Positions 9,501 through 17,416 of a stretch of 56,843 bases of DNA are shown here, piece after piece (position 1 is the stretch's first letter; each line of letters opens with the position of its first letter). This DNA comes from Lachnospiraceae bacterium (GTDB lineage: Bacteria > Bacillota > Clostridia > Lachnospirales > Lachnospiraceae), in contig JAFWOE010000022.1 of the NCBI GenBank assembly GCA_017509985.1, positions 1 to 56,843 on the forward strand. The letters run 5' to 3'. The position numbers and the translations under genes are program-made. Under the pieces are notes generated by a model. That model had not been told where the DNA came from. It did not search any database and was given only the letters and a program-made list of their open reading frames with translations.

Positions 9501-12500
9501 GGCTTGAAGGTCACCGCATGGTGTCCGAGGTTTCTCGTCTTTCCGTCCCGATCCGTATACAGGATTTCCGTATCCAGCTTATAGCTGTTATAGATCTTCA
9601 GATGGTCATATTTCACTGTATCTGTGACCGTTGTCTTTTCCCCGAGGGAAACGACTTTTGTGCTGGAAGGATCATCCAACAGGTCGGATTCCAGGCGGAC
9701 GGGCAGGTTCACAAATACGTTATCCAGATCAAAGGTCTCGCCGTTCTTAAATACTTCCAGCAGGCCGTCCGGGGTAATTTCTTCCGCAAACAGGTACTGT
9801 TTCAGGAGGTCCTGTCCCTTGTTCGCTTCCACCTGGATCTCTTCGATCAGGTAGTTGGCATAAATCAGGGATCCTTTTCCGTTATCCCTGGCCTCCTGTT
9901 CTCCGAACCATACGCCTGCTTCAGGATTCAGTTTTGACTCATCTGTGACAACGCCGTTCTTGACAAGAGCGTCCATGCTGTTGACCTTATCGCCGGTCTT
10001 CGAAAGCTTCTTCGTGTTCAGCTTCCCGTTCGCGTCGGTCACCGCTACATGGCTTTCCACAACGTTCCCGTTTTCATCCAGTCTGGAAATCATGAAAGGT
10101 ATCCCCGCGAACTTCCTGCCGTCAATATCGATTTTATACAGGGAAAGGTCTGCCCGTTTGATCTGTTCCGCGACCTTTGCGGCTGTCCCGTCAAGGCCGG
10201 CATTCACGCTGGTCCAGCCGGATTTTTCGATTTCTCCGGAATCTGCCTGAAGATGCATGGACTCATCTGTGGTATCCACGATGACGCCATCTTCCCGGAT
10301 CACAAAATCCACCCTCCAGTTTTTATTCAGGAGATAACCGTCCGACTCAGTGGTCTCTTTCGCGTAATAGGTCCCGTAAGGCAGCGTATCCGCAGCCGTA
10401 CCGCACTTCCCGTTCTTATCGGTGGTCAAAGTCTTCACAGCAGCGCCGGGATCATAGAGCTTCCCATCGACCATAACAGCATTTTCGCTGTTGTTATAGA
10501 TCGTGATCTCAGCCCCGGCCAGTGTGCCCCATCCCTGGGCTTTATCCGACTGGTTCTCCTTATCGATCTTCGCGAACTTCACGCCTCCGCGGATCACATC
10601 TTCCTTAAGCGGTGTATCCGTCAGGTCAACGATCACACCATCATCTTCTTCCATGCTGCCGATCGTAAAGGATTTCTTCCACTTCGAATTCAGTTTATAT
10701 CCGGCAGAGGGATCCGTTTCCTGTGCGTAATACTTACCGGAAGGAAGGGCTCGTTTTGCCGTCGCGGTATTTCCGTCAGTCTTTGTCCGGATGGCAAGGA
10801 CGGCATCTCCTTTTTTATAGGTGGTCTTGCCGTCGATGATCGTTTCATCCGCATAGATCGTGATCTCCGCGCCTTCCAGCGTCGCGTCGCCCTGGGCAGC
10901 CGCTTCATCCCTTTCCGCGTCGATCTTACTGAACTTCGCGCCGCCGCGGATGGGCGTGTTCTTCAGCGGGGAAGCGGTCTTATCCACGATCACACCATCC
11001 TCGGTAACAAAGAACGATACCTTCCAGGTAGTATTCTTTTTGAACGGTCCCGCAACAGAGATCTCTTTCGTGGTATAGCTGCCGGCCGGAAGGGTGTCCT
11101 TCTTCGTAGAGGCAATGCCTTTGTTATTGACCGTTACTGTCGCAACAAGCGCGCCGTCCTTATAGGTCTTATTCGCTTCATGGTCATAAACGACCCCGTC
11201 GGCATAGATCCCGATCTCGGTCCCTTCACAACGCTCATCCGGTTCGTCTGTTTCTTCATTGACCTTTGCCAACTTTACACCGCCGCGGATCTGCGTCTCA
11301 CGGGAGATGATCCCAAAACCGTCCGAAGCATCGGATACCTGGTTCTTGCTCTTTACGGAAACGGAAGATTTGTCATCGATGAGGTTCACAAGGATTACTC
11401 CATCTGTAGCATCGGATCCGTTCCCGTCCGCCAGTTCCATGGTGGAACCTTTGATCATGAACCCGGCCGGAGCCTTTATCTCTTCGATCGTGATCGTGCC
11501 AAGCGGAATATGGTAGGATCCGGAAGATGTCTTCCCGTACTTCGCGGTACCGGATACAATGTGGGTATCATCCAGCTGGGCAATATATTTGTTTTTGGAT
11601 GTTTTGATCGTTTTGATCACCCAGGTGGCGCTGGCTTTGGAAGGAAGCGTACTCTTTGTATACGGGATCCCGTTATTGTCCCCCGCATAGAATTTCACTT
11701 CATACTGCGCCTCGCTCATGTCTTCCGCGCTGGTGATCGTCCCCTGAGGGATCTTCTCGATCAGTACACCTACCGGGTCATTTAAAGGCGCGTCCGCAAA
11801 GGAAACTTCCTTTTCATCCCCGGCTGAGAGGGTCACGGATTTCACGGAAGTATTCTTCTTATACCCTTTCGGTGCTGTGATCTCCGCAAGGTAATAAGTA
11901 CCGGCGTCCAGTGTCCCGGAATACGGCGTTATGCCGGAAGCATTGGTCGTGAGCGTCGTGATCTCATTCCCGGTCTTCTTTCCGGAAGACGCCGCGGTGT
12001 CTGCCTGGGACTGCGAATTGTAAAGTCCGAAAACGGCTCCCTGCAGTGAATAACAGTTGTTCCCATCCGTCATATTTGTATTCGAGGACGTTTTCTTCAC
12101 GCGCACTTTCCCGCTCGGAGCAGAGAAATGGCCATATGCCAGGTCCTGATAGGTTTCCCCTGAAGCCAGGTAAAGGGAGGCAACATGAAGGTCACCGGTC
12201 ACATCCGGCAGGTTCCTGACCTGGTTGATGTAATTCATGACCAGCGCCTGTCCGGTAGCGTTCAGGCTGCTGCTCCCGGTCACGGTCCAGTCCGGACCAC
12301 CATGGGTGTTGCCCATCAGGGAGAGCCATACATAGGACAGGGCAAAGTGCGTGATCGCTTCCTGTTCGTGGGCGGATCCTGTCAGGATATTCCCTCCGCC
12401 GCCATAGCCGTAATACATGATCTTGGCCATGAGCATCAGGTTCTCGTCGCTTCCCGGACCGATGTTATAGTCATTGAAGTTCGCAGTCACACCGTTCGGG

Positions 12501-14317
12501 GCGATGGACCAGGGAAGGATACAGTAGATCAGGTTCCCGGAAGTATCCGTCAGATGGGGAGCTGCCGCGTCATAAAAGGTGTACATTTCCTGTTCAACGA
12601 TCGTGGCCGCGCTCTGGACCTTAAAGACGCTGCTTTCGGACTGCTGTCCTGTCATGGTGTCCACTTCCTCGATCCCGAGGGAGATCCATTTATCCAAAGG
12701 CTCTTCTTCCGGAACGTAATCAGCCGGGAAGATCTTCTGATAATCAGCTTTTGCGCTGTAAGTTCTGGAATAGATACCAGTAAACAATGCGGCTGCCTGG
12801 GAAGTGGTCTCTGCCACAGCGTTGAAATCCACGCAATCGCCGTAGTTGCTTGTCCCGAGCATCTCGCCCTTCTCATTGCAGGTGCCGATCGTCAGGACCC
12901 CGTCGATCCCACCGGGGATATAATAAGCTGCGTTGTTCCCATAGTTGCCTGCAGCCGCGATAACAGTGATCCCGTTTGCCATCGCTTCATTCACAGCGGA
13001 AACGATTGCCGCGCTGTCTGCTTTCTTCGGAGCACAGATCGACAAGTGGATGATGGAAACATGCGCTTCGATGGCGTATTTGATTGCCGCATACACTGCC
13101 GAAATATCACCCGATCCATCCGCTCCAAGTGCTTTGATGGAAAGGATGCTTGCTCCCGGGTTCTCGGAAAGGATAATCCCCGCCATCTGGGTCCCGTGCC
13201 CGTTCGCGTCTGAGGTGTCATCCCCGATCATGGACACGGACATCGCAGCTCCGGAATTCACGCCAGTATCAATAAGGGCGATATCAAAACCGGATATCGC
13301 AGGGGTATTTGCCAGTTCGTCGATCGGGTTGTCCCCTTCGGTCATTTCAGCAGAGCCGACTGCACCGCCGTTTCCATTCGCCACATGGACAACTGAGTCA
13401 ACTTCCACGAAGGCAGTCCTGCCATAATAGTAGGCATAGGCGTTCTTCGCGATCTCCGGCGATTCATACTGCATCAGGTGGATGCCGTCATAAGAAGACA
13501 GCTCATTCTCCGGATCGATGATCGAATCGGCGACCAGCAGTCTTGCGGAGGAAAAATCGATCCCGGCAAGGGCGCTTTTCGGAATGAACATCTCTTTCGG
13601 CAGTTCGGAAAAGGCCTTCTTTGTTTCCTTTTCTTCTTTTGCTTCTTTCTCTGCTTCTTCCCCGGTTTTGTCTTTATCCTCTGCTTCAGTTTTATCTTCC
13701 ACTTTGGACTTCTCCGGTTCCTCCTTCGCTTCTTTCACTTCTTCGGAAGAATCCTCTTTGGTCCCGTCTTCAGGCTGGTCGTTTTTGTCAGAAGGCGCCC
13801 CGTCGTCTGAAGATTCGATTCCATCTGTTTCAGCATCTCCGGGCTTTTCGTCCTCTTTCTGATCAGGCGTTTTTTCATCCCCCGTTTTGGGTTCCTCCGA
13901 AACTTCCTGCTCAGCCTGGTGCTTCCCTTCCGGCTCCGGATCCTCGCTTTCCGGCTTTAATTTTTCATCTGCCGGTGTTGAATCTTCCTTTTCTGGTCCG
14001 GGATCTTCCTGCCGGCCCTCCTCAACGGCCTGTTCCTCTTTTGTTTCATCTGAAGAGCTTCCCAGGCTGTTTTCAGATTCTTTAGCAGGCTGTTCCGATA
14101 CAGACTTCTTTTCAGGCTCTTCATCCGGAACCGCAACAGGCTCATCAGTGATCTCACTGCCATGCTCCGTTGTAATTTCCACAGTGCTTTCAATTTCTGT
14201 CTCTTTTCCTTCTTCCGGATCATCCGCTGCAAAAGCCCCCGAGACCATCCCCATGCACAGGGTCGCACTCAGGAACAGCGGGAGGATCCGTTTTGTTATG
14301 GATTTGCATTTATTCAT
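6530..14317 (-). CDS. Giant cell-wall protein: subtilisin-like protease + thioester-like domain + Cna-B/SpaA + seven VaFE repeats
   Basis: The 2595-residue secreted protein is built as follows. Signal peptide, about 1-30. Highly acidic Glu/Pro/Lys spacer, 31-235. S8 peptidase domain, about 240-520, with D350 (LIDTGVN), H374 (NGHGTQMAG), oxyanion N458 (AAAGNYG) and S506 (ETTSQAAALF). Thioester-like domain, about 560-720, with C599 (LIYCIL), but with His657 where the TQxA Gln is expected. SpaA/Cna-B domains, about 738-1355, three of them opening with an RGGVKFAK-like strand. A conserved block, about 1385-1670. Seven VaFE stalk repeats of about 120 residues, 1674-2541, six with a [V/A]FE core. 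Last comes an IHTGD sorting-like motif, a membrane helix and KKKR. The nearest relatives are VaFE/SpaA surface adhesins; the protease fusion is unusual. It follows the lipoprotein gene and ends at a hairpin. The ribosome binding site AAAGGAG is rather far (about 12 bases) from the ATG. Confidence 0.9.
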   Translation of the reverse strand: MNKCKSITKRILPLFLSATLCMGMVSGAFAADDPEEGKETEIESTVEITTEHGSEITDEPVAVPDEEPEKKSVSEQPAKESENSLGSSSDETKEEQAVEEGRQEDPGPEKEDSTPADEKLKPESEDPEPEGKHQAEQEVSEEPKTGDEKTPDQKEDEKPGDAETDGIESSDDGAPSDKNDQPEDGTKEDSSEEVKEAKEEPEKSKVEDKTEAEDKDKTGEEAEKEAKEEKETKKAFSELPKEMFIPKSALAGIDFSSARLLVADSIIDPENELSSYDGIHLMQYESPEIAKNAYAYYYGRTAFVEVDSVVHVANGNGGAVGSAEMTEGDNPIDELANTPAISGFDIALIDTGVNSGAAMSVSMIGDDTSDANGHGTQMAGIILSENPGASILSIKALGADGSGDISAVYAAIKYAIEAHVSIIHLSICAPKKADSAAIVSAVNEAMANGITVIAAAGNYGNNAAYYIPGGIDGVLTIGTCNEKGEMLGTSNYGDCVDFNAVAETTSQAAALFTGIYSRTYSAKADYQKIFPADYVPEEEPLDKWISLGIEEVDTMTGQQSESSVFKVQSAATIVEQEMYTFYDAAAPHLTDTSGNLIYCILPWSIAPNGVTANFNDYNIGPGSDENLMLMAKIMYYGYGGGGNILTGSAHEQEAITHFALSYVWLSLMGNTHGGPDWTVTGSSSLNATGQALVMNYINQVRNLPDVTGDLHVASLYLASGETYQDLAYGHFSAPSGKVRVKKTSSNTNMTDGNNCYSLQGAVFGLYNSQSQADTAASSGKKTGNEITTLTTNASGITPYSGTLDAGTYYLAEITAPKGYKKNTSVKSVTLSAGDEKEVSFADAPLNDPVGVLIEKIPQGTITSAEDMSEAQYEVKFYAGDNNGIPYTKSTLPSKASATWVIKTIKTSKNKYIAQLDDTHIVSGTAKYGKTSSGSYHIPLGTITIEEIKAPAGFMIKGSTMELADGNGSDATDGVILVNLIDDKSSVSVKSKNQVSDASDGFGIISRETQIRGGVKLAKVNEETDEPDERCEGTEIGIYADGVVYDHEANKTYKDGALVATVTVNNKGIASTKKDTLPAGSYTTKEISVAGPFKKNTTWKVSFFVTEDGVIVDKTASPLKNTPIRGGAKFSKIDAERDEAAAQGDATLEGAEITIYADETIIDGKTTYKKGDAVLAIRTKTDGNTATAKRALPSGKYYAQETDPSAGYKLNSKWKKSFTIGSMEEDDGVIVDLTDTPLKEDVIRGGVKFAKIDKENQSDKAQGWGTLAGAEITIYNNSENAVMVDGKLYDPGAAVKTLTTDKNGKCGTAADTLPYGTYYAKETTESDGYLLNKNWRVDFVIREDGVIVDTTDESMHLQADSGEIEKSGWTSVNAGLDGTAAKVAEQIKRADLSLYKIDIDGRKFAGIPFMISRLDENGNVVESHVAVTDANGKLNTKKLSKTGDKVNSMDALVKNGVVTDESKLNPEAGVWFGEQEARDNGKGSLIYANYLIEEIQVEANKGQDLLKQYLFAEEITPDGLLEVFKNGETFDLDNVFVNLPVRLESDLLDDPSSTKVVSLGEKTTVTDTVKYDHLKIYNSYKLDTEILYTDRDGKTRNLGHHAVTFKPAKVDATDTSYGTVSNQVTVNTKGLSGGSVSAVDTLYLVTDDGDIKLVTHNSDLSEERQILFVPWMGTQAQDSATKDEVGAAVKDAAITDTVLYENLADDQMYLLEGTLRFADTGEVVTGTDGNPCVVTKTLRISWKAKEPVEKSYGTLGPRNGFVVIPEFHFNAEEMAGKTLVVTEVLYDYDTYDADSDDNSQAVIIEHNDLDDQDQTIFYPDVKTSAVDEKTKEHVGAMEQSVIVDTVTLSNLVVGKTYTVTGKLMDKKTGKAIKNDKGEDITSKTEPFEATDTEMTVELTFETGRDNLAGRTLVVFEDLLHNDVTVAAHADLEDEDQSVHYPKIHTTAVADDTKDHVTEAKQEVTVTDTVAYMNLVPGKKYKLEGVLVDQANGSPIKIDGKEITAETEFTPEKENGTVEMTFTFDASALAGTTTVVFETMYFEEVKVAVHADVNDKGQTVYIPEIKTSIKDALTQIDHTKADEKAVVIDTVTYKNLCPGKEYVMKGVLVNKATGEPVTINGAQITAEQAFTPKKADGTVNIEFTFNASVLQGETIVAFERCYYNDIEVAIHADIEDEDQTDYIPEIGTTAIADDTMDHIAPAAKRVTIIDTVAYKGLKANTKYTVSGTLMDQKNGQPVTVNGQKVTGSTTFVTGDTGEGTVEVKFTFNASVMEGTTVVVFEKLYREDKLVAVHEEITDEGQSVHIPEIHTTAFDTKTEDHDGSLGKKVTIQDNVYFSNLIPGKQYKVTGKLMDKETGKEFLVDKEPVTAEAYFTPKKADGYVVLKFSVDPMKLAGKTLVAFEEVSYNDIQLAIHADINDKDQSVRFIEIRTTAVEHDSSSKEMAIGTEAVLTDIVFYKNLTPGKEYILKGEVMDKETGKGIGVTSEVKFQPGGDPNGDISVDFVLNTEKLQGKTLVVFEKLYDLKGNLLAEHEDLDDEGQTVTVPVKPETPKKPHTIHTGDGNNMVPWFLLMAGSVAAGAAAVVVLKKKRTWPGSPA

Positions 14318-14342
14318 GTAGTTGCTGCTCTCCTTTCATCGC

Positions 14343-14392
14343 ATGCCTTTTTCGAAGGCATAGCAAAACCCCGGCAGGCTAACCTGTCGGGG
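14343..14392 (-). terminator. Two hairpins between lipoprotein and giant surface protein
   Basis: On the minus strand a 10-bp GC-rich stem (14369-14378 with 14383-14392, one G-U pair) is followed by TTTTG. A second hairpin, ATGCCTT/AAGGCAT (14343-14361), comes next, just ahead of the adhesin ribosome binding site. The first resembles a leaky intrinsic terminator, which would make the adhesin less abundant than the lipoprotein unless it has its own promoter. Confidence 0.6.
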
Positions 14393-14424
14393 CAGTGAAT
14401 CGTTTATAGGTTTTGTAATTGTCC

Positions 14425-15384
14425 TTACCGGACAGTTCCGCAGACAGAACACCGGTAACCGGTGACGACCTCTTCATCCCATGCTGGGGAAATGACCTCC
14501 TCCGAATGATGAACGTTCTCCGCCTTATGGTGGATCGTATCCACCTGGACATCTTCGTCATGCCATCCGGCCATGCCGTCATGATCATCCCAGATATGAT
14601 CCCCTCTGTCTGTCCCGTTTTGTTCCAGCACATCCAGATCGATCCCGCAGACATTGCAGAAGGAGTGATTCTCATACACCGGCTCGTCCCAGGCTTCGCT
14701 TACCGTTTCGTCCCAGGCCGGTTTGACCTCCGCATCATGATGAACGGTCTCCGTAACGGGAACCCAGTCATGATCCAACATGGCAATCGGTTCATCATAA
14801 GTCAGCCCGCAGCTGCAGGCATAGGTCCGTTTCCCGACCGAAGTACAGGTCGGGGCTGTTTCACCCGCAATAAAATATGTGTGATGATGCTCTTCCTTTT
14901 CCGGTTCCGGGGTCTGGGCCGGTGTTTCAGGTTCCTGGACCGGTTCCGGCTCTTCCGGTTTTTCCGGAGCTGCCATATCCTGGGAGTCCTGTGTTTCCTT
15001 ATCTTCCGGTTTTTGGTCCTCCTCCTTTTCAGGTTTTTCAACCTTTTTCACCGAAGCTGTCTGCTCCGTCTTCTCCTCTGAATCCTTTACGGTATCCGGA
15101 TCAGTCTTTTTCGTCGGACTTTTGGAAGGCTCAGTTTTTTTCTGATCTTCTTTAGCCGGTACTTTGGCCGGTCTGTCCTTCAAAACAGAAGTATCCGTTT
15201 CAGAGGAAACGGCCTTAGTCTCCTTTGCCTTGACCGGCTCACTCTGCTCCTCGGTCACTTCAGACTTCAGAACAGACTCTTCCATCTTCTGACTGCACCC
15301 GGATAAACTAAGCCCGATCACCAGGCAGCTGACACCGATTACCCCGAAACCGATCCATCGTTTCTTTAAGTTTGTCTTGTTCAT
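14425..15384 (-). CDS. Lipoprotein with long charged spacer and Cys/His-rich C-terminal domain
   Basis: The protein has 319 residues counted from the ATG at 15384, which has GGAAAG 9 bases before it; an upstream in-frame ATG at 15423 has no ribosome binding site. A signal peptide ends in the lipobox LSGC, so Cys30 would be lipidated and the protein tethered outside the membrane. Residues of about 35-165 are a Lys/Glu/Pro spacer long enough to cross the cell wall. The C-terminal 150 residues have three Cys knuckles (CSCG, CNVCG, CSVCG) and repeated TVHHDAE- and AWDE-type segments rich in His, Asp and Trp, which suggests metal (probably zinc) binding. It is the first gene of the operator-controlled surface operon and lies 107 bases ahead of the giant protein. 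I do not recognise a characterised homologue. A role as docking or partner protein is inference. Confidence 0.8.
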   Translation of the reverse strand: MNKTNLKKRWIGFGVIGVSCLVIGLSLSGCSQKMEESVLKSEVTEEQSEPVKAKETKAVSSETDTSVLKDRPAKVPAKEDQKKTEPSKSPTKKTDPDTVKDSEEKTEQTASVKKVEKPEKEEDQKPEDKETQDSQDMAAPEKPEEPEPVQEPETPAQTPEPEKEEHHHTYFIAGETAPTCTSVGKRTYACSCGLTYDEPIAMLDHDWVPVTETVHHDAEVKPAWDETVSEAWDEPVYENHSFCNVCGIDLDVLEQNGTDRGDHIWDDHDGMAGWHDEDVQVDTIHHKAENVHHSEEVISPAWDEEVVTGYRCSVCGTVR

Positions 15385-15446
15385 GTATGCACGCTTTCCG
15401 ATGAAACCATCTTCATTAATCAAAACAACAGTTGACTCGTTTATTT

Positions 15447-15513
15447 TTGTCTGACAATAATTATATTATAATTTATGTCTGACATAAATTCAATTATAAT
15501 ATTTGTCTGACAA
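15447..15513 (-). promoter_or_regulatory. Surface-operon promoter with three palindromic operators 28 bp apart
   Basis: On the minus strand a -35 TTGAAT (15488-15493) and a -10 TATAAT (15465-15470) are 17 bp apart. The spacer is filled by the perfect palindrome TTATGTCTGACATAA (15473-15487). Two more copies with core TTGTCTGACAA lie at 15503-15513 (upstream) and 15447-15457 (about the transcription start). The three centres are at 15508, 15480 and 15452, exactly 28 bp apart. The fit of the middle site into the spacer suggests repression by a dimeric regulator, most likely the ribbon-helix-helix protein encoded at 15851, whose promoter holds the same site. Confidence 0.8.
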
Positions 15514-15791
15514 TAATTCACATCTCCGACCCTGTTCCTGCCCGTGGATCTCACCGGCGTGTAATGAACCTTGGCCCGCTCGTGTCATCGCGCGGCTTCC
15601 CCGGAACATATATCACCTTCGGGATGCTATATTCAGTTATCAAAGAACATGAAAGGGAAATATTCCCTTCCACCTTTAATAAGGGGACGGTTTTTTTCGA
15701 TTCACCGACATCAGATTTGGTTTTTTTGATTTTTAAAAGGAGATCTACAAAGATTTGCTATTAGAGTTGTGTATCAAAAAAGAAAAAAACC
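15514..15791. other. Intergenic stretch between surface operon and repressor
   Basis: No supported gene was found here. A 66-codon open frame at 15564-15764 has no ribosome binding site. Visible structure: a palindrome AAGGGAAATATTCCCTT at 15653-15669, and an A/T hairpin with arms at 15775-15785 and 15792-15802 that runs into the repressor promoter. Confidence 0.6.
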
Positions 15792-15820
15792 TTTCTTTTT
15801 TGTCCGACATAAATTATACT
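15792..15820 (+). promoter_or_regulatory. Repressor promoter with one operator in the spacer
   Basis: A weak -35 TTTCTT (15792-15797) and a -10 TATACT (15815-15820) are 17 bp apart. The site TTGTCCGACAT (15800-15810) lies between them and matches the operators before the surface operon, with one central base changed. This layout implies autoregulation of the gene at 15851. Confidence 0.7.
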
Positions 15821-15850
15821 GTTTCAAAGAAATCTTAAAGGAGCACAATC

Positions 15851-16024
15851 ATGGCTAATGTTGGTCGCCCGAAAATTGAACAGCCTAAGAAAAGCAGAAC
15901 AACCATACGCTTTACTGAAGAACAAATGGCTCGACTTGAGACATATGCAAATAAAGTGGGAATGTCAAAATCTGAGATTATAGTTCAAGCTCTTGAACAA
16001 TTATTATCCGAAAAAAACAAATAA
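15851..16024 (+). CDS. Ribbon-helix-helix (CopG/Arc-like) transcriptional repressor, 57 residues
   Basis: The ATG at 15851 follows AAAGGAG with an 8-base gap. The 57-residue product has the CopG/Arc pattern: a basic N-terminal arm, a beta strand with alternating residues (RTTIRF, about 16-21) that would enter the DNA major groove, helix A (EEQMARLETYANKVG) and helix B (SKSEIIVQALEQLL). Such proteins bind DNA as dimers of dimers on short palindromes. The matching sites are in its own promoter and, three times, in the promoter of the surface operon; half-sites also flank the integrase promoter. It is therefore probably the local switch of this end of the element. The downstream stem-loop begins within its stop codon. 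Confidence 0.88.
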   Translation: MANVGRPKIEQPKKSRTTIRFTEEQMARLETYANKVGMSKSEIIVQALEQLLSEKNK

Positions 16025-16057
16025 GCCGAGACATTGTGAAAAATGCCTCGGCTTATT
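16020..16057 (-). terminator. Integrase terminator overlapping the end of the repressor gene
   Basis: An 11-bp perfect stem is formed by 16020-16030 and 16047-16057 (AATAAGCCGAG/CTCGGCTTATT). On the minus strand it is followed by TTTGTTTTTTTC, a good U-run, so it should end integrase transcription. It also covers the repressor stop codon and may act weakly in the other direction. Confidence 0.8.
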
Positions 16058-16085
16058 CTATGAGTCATTATGATAACCTGTGTTT

Positions 16086-17393
16086 TCACACACTCATATC
16101 TGGAATCACCAGCCTAGCGGTTATCATATTGTCTATAAATTCAATTATATCATCTCTGTTGTTATCATCATGCCAATATGTGGAAATTGTTGTAGTACTC
16201 CCCCTCCCCGAAAAATTATGCCCACAATTCGCCGCAACATGAAATTGATTAATACCACCATTCAAGCATAAGCTAATAAAGGTATGCCGTAGATCATGAA
16301 GCCGGATAGTTGGTATTGGATCCAATTGTGCTTTTTTTCTTATCTTGTTCATTCTTTTCTGAAATTCTGAAAAGTATCTGCTTACTTTTCCAGGATGAGG
16401 AAGATAATTGTTTACCAGGTTCGTCTTTGTCATATAAACATAGTCATCTGGAGTCACTTTTCTTTGAAGGTATTCTTCTTGCTGCTCTTTAACATAATCA
16501 AGCAATGTGACCAAGCAATTGGGGAGCGCTGCATATCTCTGTCGTTTTTCCTCACGAGATTTCCCTTCATCTTTCCCACCCTTTGGCACCTTAATAATAC
16601 TTCCGGTGGAAATCTGACAGCGTTGATATTCAACATCTATTCTTCTGTTATCGTAATCAATATTTCCCCAACGTATTCCACATACCTCTCCTCTTCTTAA
16701 TCCCGTTAATACTGGCAAGCCGATCATAGCAAATATGGAATAGTCTTTTTCGTTATTGATTGCAAATTGCAGCATATAGTTTACTTGTTCCGCTGTAAGT
16801 ATTGTGGCCTGATATTTTTCTATTTCTCCATAATCAGCATCAAGAACTACATTTTCACGAACTCCATACTTACTTTGGTTTTTTTTCATAAACTTCCAGA
16901 GATCTGCTAAATGGGTTTTTATTTTTTGAATCGAGTTCTCTCCCAATTCATGAGGAAACCCTGGCTGTTTTTCTTTACACCACTTAAAGAATTTCTCTAT
17001 ATCCAAAGTATCAATTTCTCTAACATCTCGATTGCCAAAGAAAGCTTTCATTCTTTTTGCCTGTGCACTTTTCTGCATTGCATAAGAATCCGACCAATCA
17101 TTTCGGTAATATTTAGTGTACTCATCCAAAACAGCAGAAAAAGGCACCTTTCTTGTCGTGCCTGTCACTGTTTTGTGTTTTTTCTCCTTGTTATTCTTTC
17201 CCTGAAGCGCTTTCGCCTCCTTAAGTGTTGAAACAGTCCGTGTGGTCTTTACTTGCTTCAGTTGCATTTCCCCTGTCTTCGGGTTTGGCCTCCATTGCCG
17301 GCCTAAATCAAGGGTTACAACATACTTCCCATTACTGATTCTTTGCTTAATTCCAGGGAAACCGGTGTCTTTTACATCATTTTTCTTTGCCAT
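16086..17393 (-). CDS. int: Tyrosine-recombinase integrase of the conjugative element
   Basis: This 435-residue phage/ICE-type integrase would catalyse integration and excision. The N terminus (about 10-60) resembles an arm-binding AP2-like domain (GIKQRISNGKYVVTLDLG). A SAM-like core-binding domain follows at about 85-180. The catalytic domain shows TGLRRGEV with Arg233, HDLRHTF with His366 and Arg369, CGH with His392, and the nucleophile Tyr406 in ISTYWHDD, so all expected residues are present. AAGGAGG lies 9 bases ahead of the ATG. The gene is at the chromosomal boundary of the element, reads inward, and ends at a strong terminator. The target appears to be near the 3' end of the adjacent response-regulator gene. 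Confidence 0.93.
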   Translation of the reverse strand: MAKKNDVKDTGFPGIKQRISNGKYVVTLDLGRQWRPNPKTGEMQLKQVKTTRTVSTLKEAKALQGKNNKEKKHKTVTGTTRKVPFSAVLDEYTKYYRNDWSDSYAMQKSAQAKRMKAFFGNRDVREIDTLDIEKFFKWCKEKQPGFPHELGENSIQKIKTHLADLWKFMKKNQSKYGVRENVVLDADYGEIEKYQATILTAEQVNYMLQFAINNEKDYSIFAMIGLPVLTGLRRGEVCGIRWGNIDYDNRRIDVEYQRCQISTGSIIKVPKGGKDEGKSREEKRQRYAALPNCLVTLLDYVKEQQEEYLQRKVTPDDYVYMTKTNLVNNYLPHPGKVSRYFSEFQKRMNKIRKKAQLDPIPTIRLHDLRHTFISLCLNGGINQFHVAANCGHNFSGRGSTTTISTYWHDDNNRDDIIEFIDNMITARLVIPDMSV

Positions 17394-17416
17394 AACAAGC
17401 TACCTCCTTGATAGAA

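Noticed and set aside
10049-11785. Second long plus-strand frame (578 codons) inside the giant gene
   Set aside because: It mirrors the Cna-B repeats, has no start signal and an odd amino-acid composition; it is a shadow of the real gene.
15564-15764. 66-codon frame between the surface operon and the repressor
   Set aside because: No ribosome binding site, no similarity, and it crosses A/T runs with hairpins.
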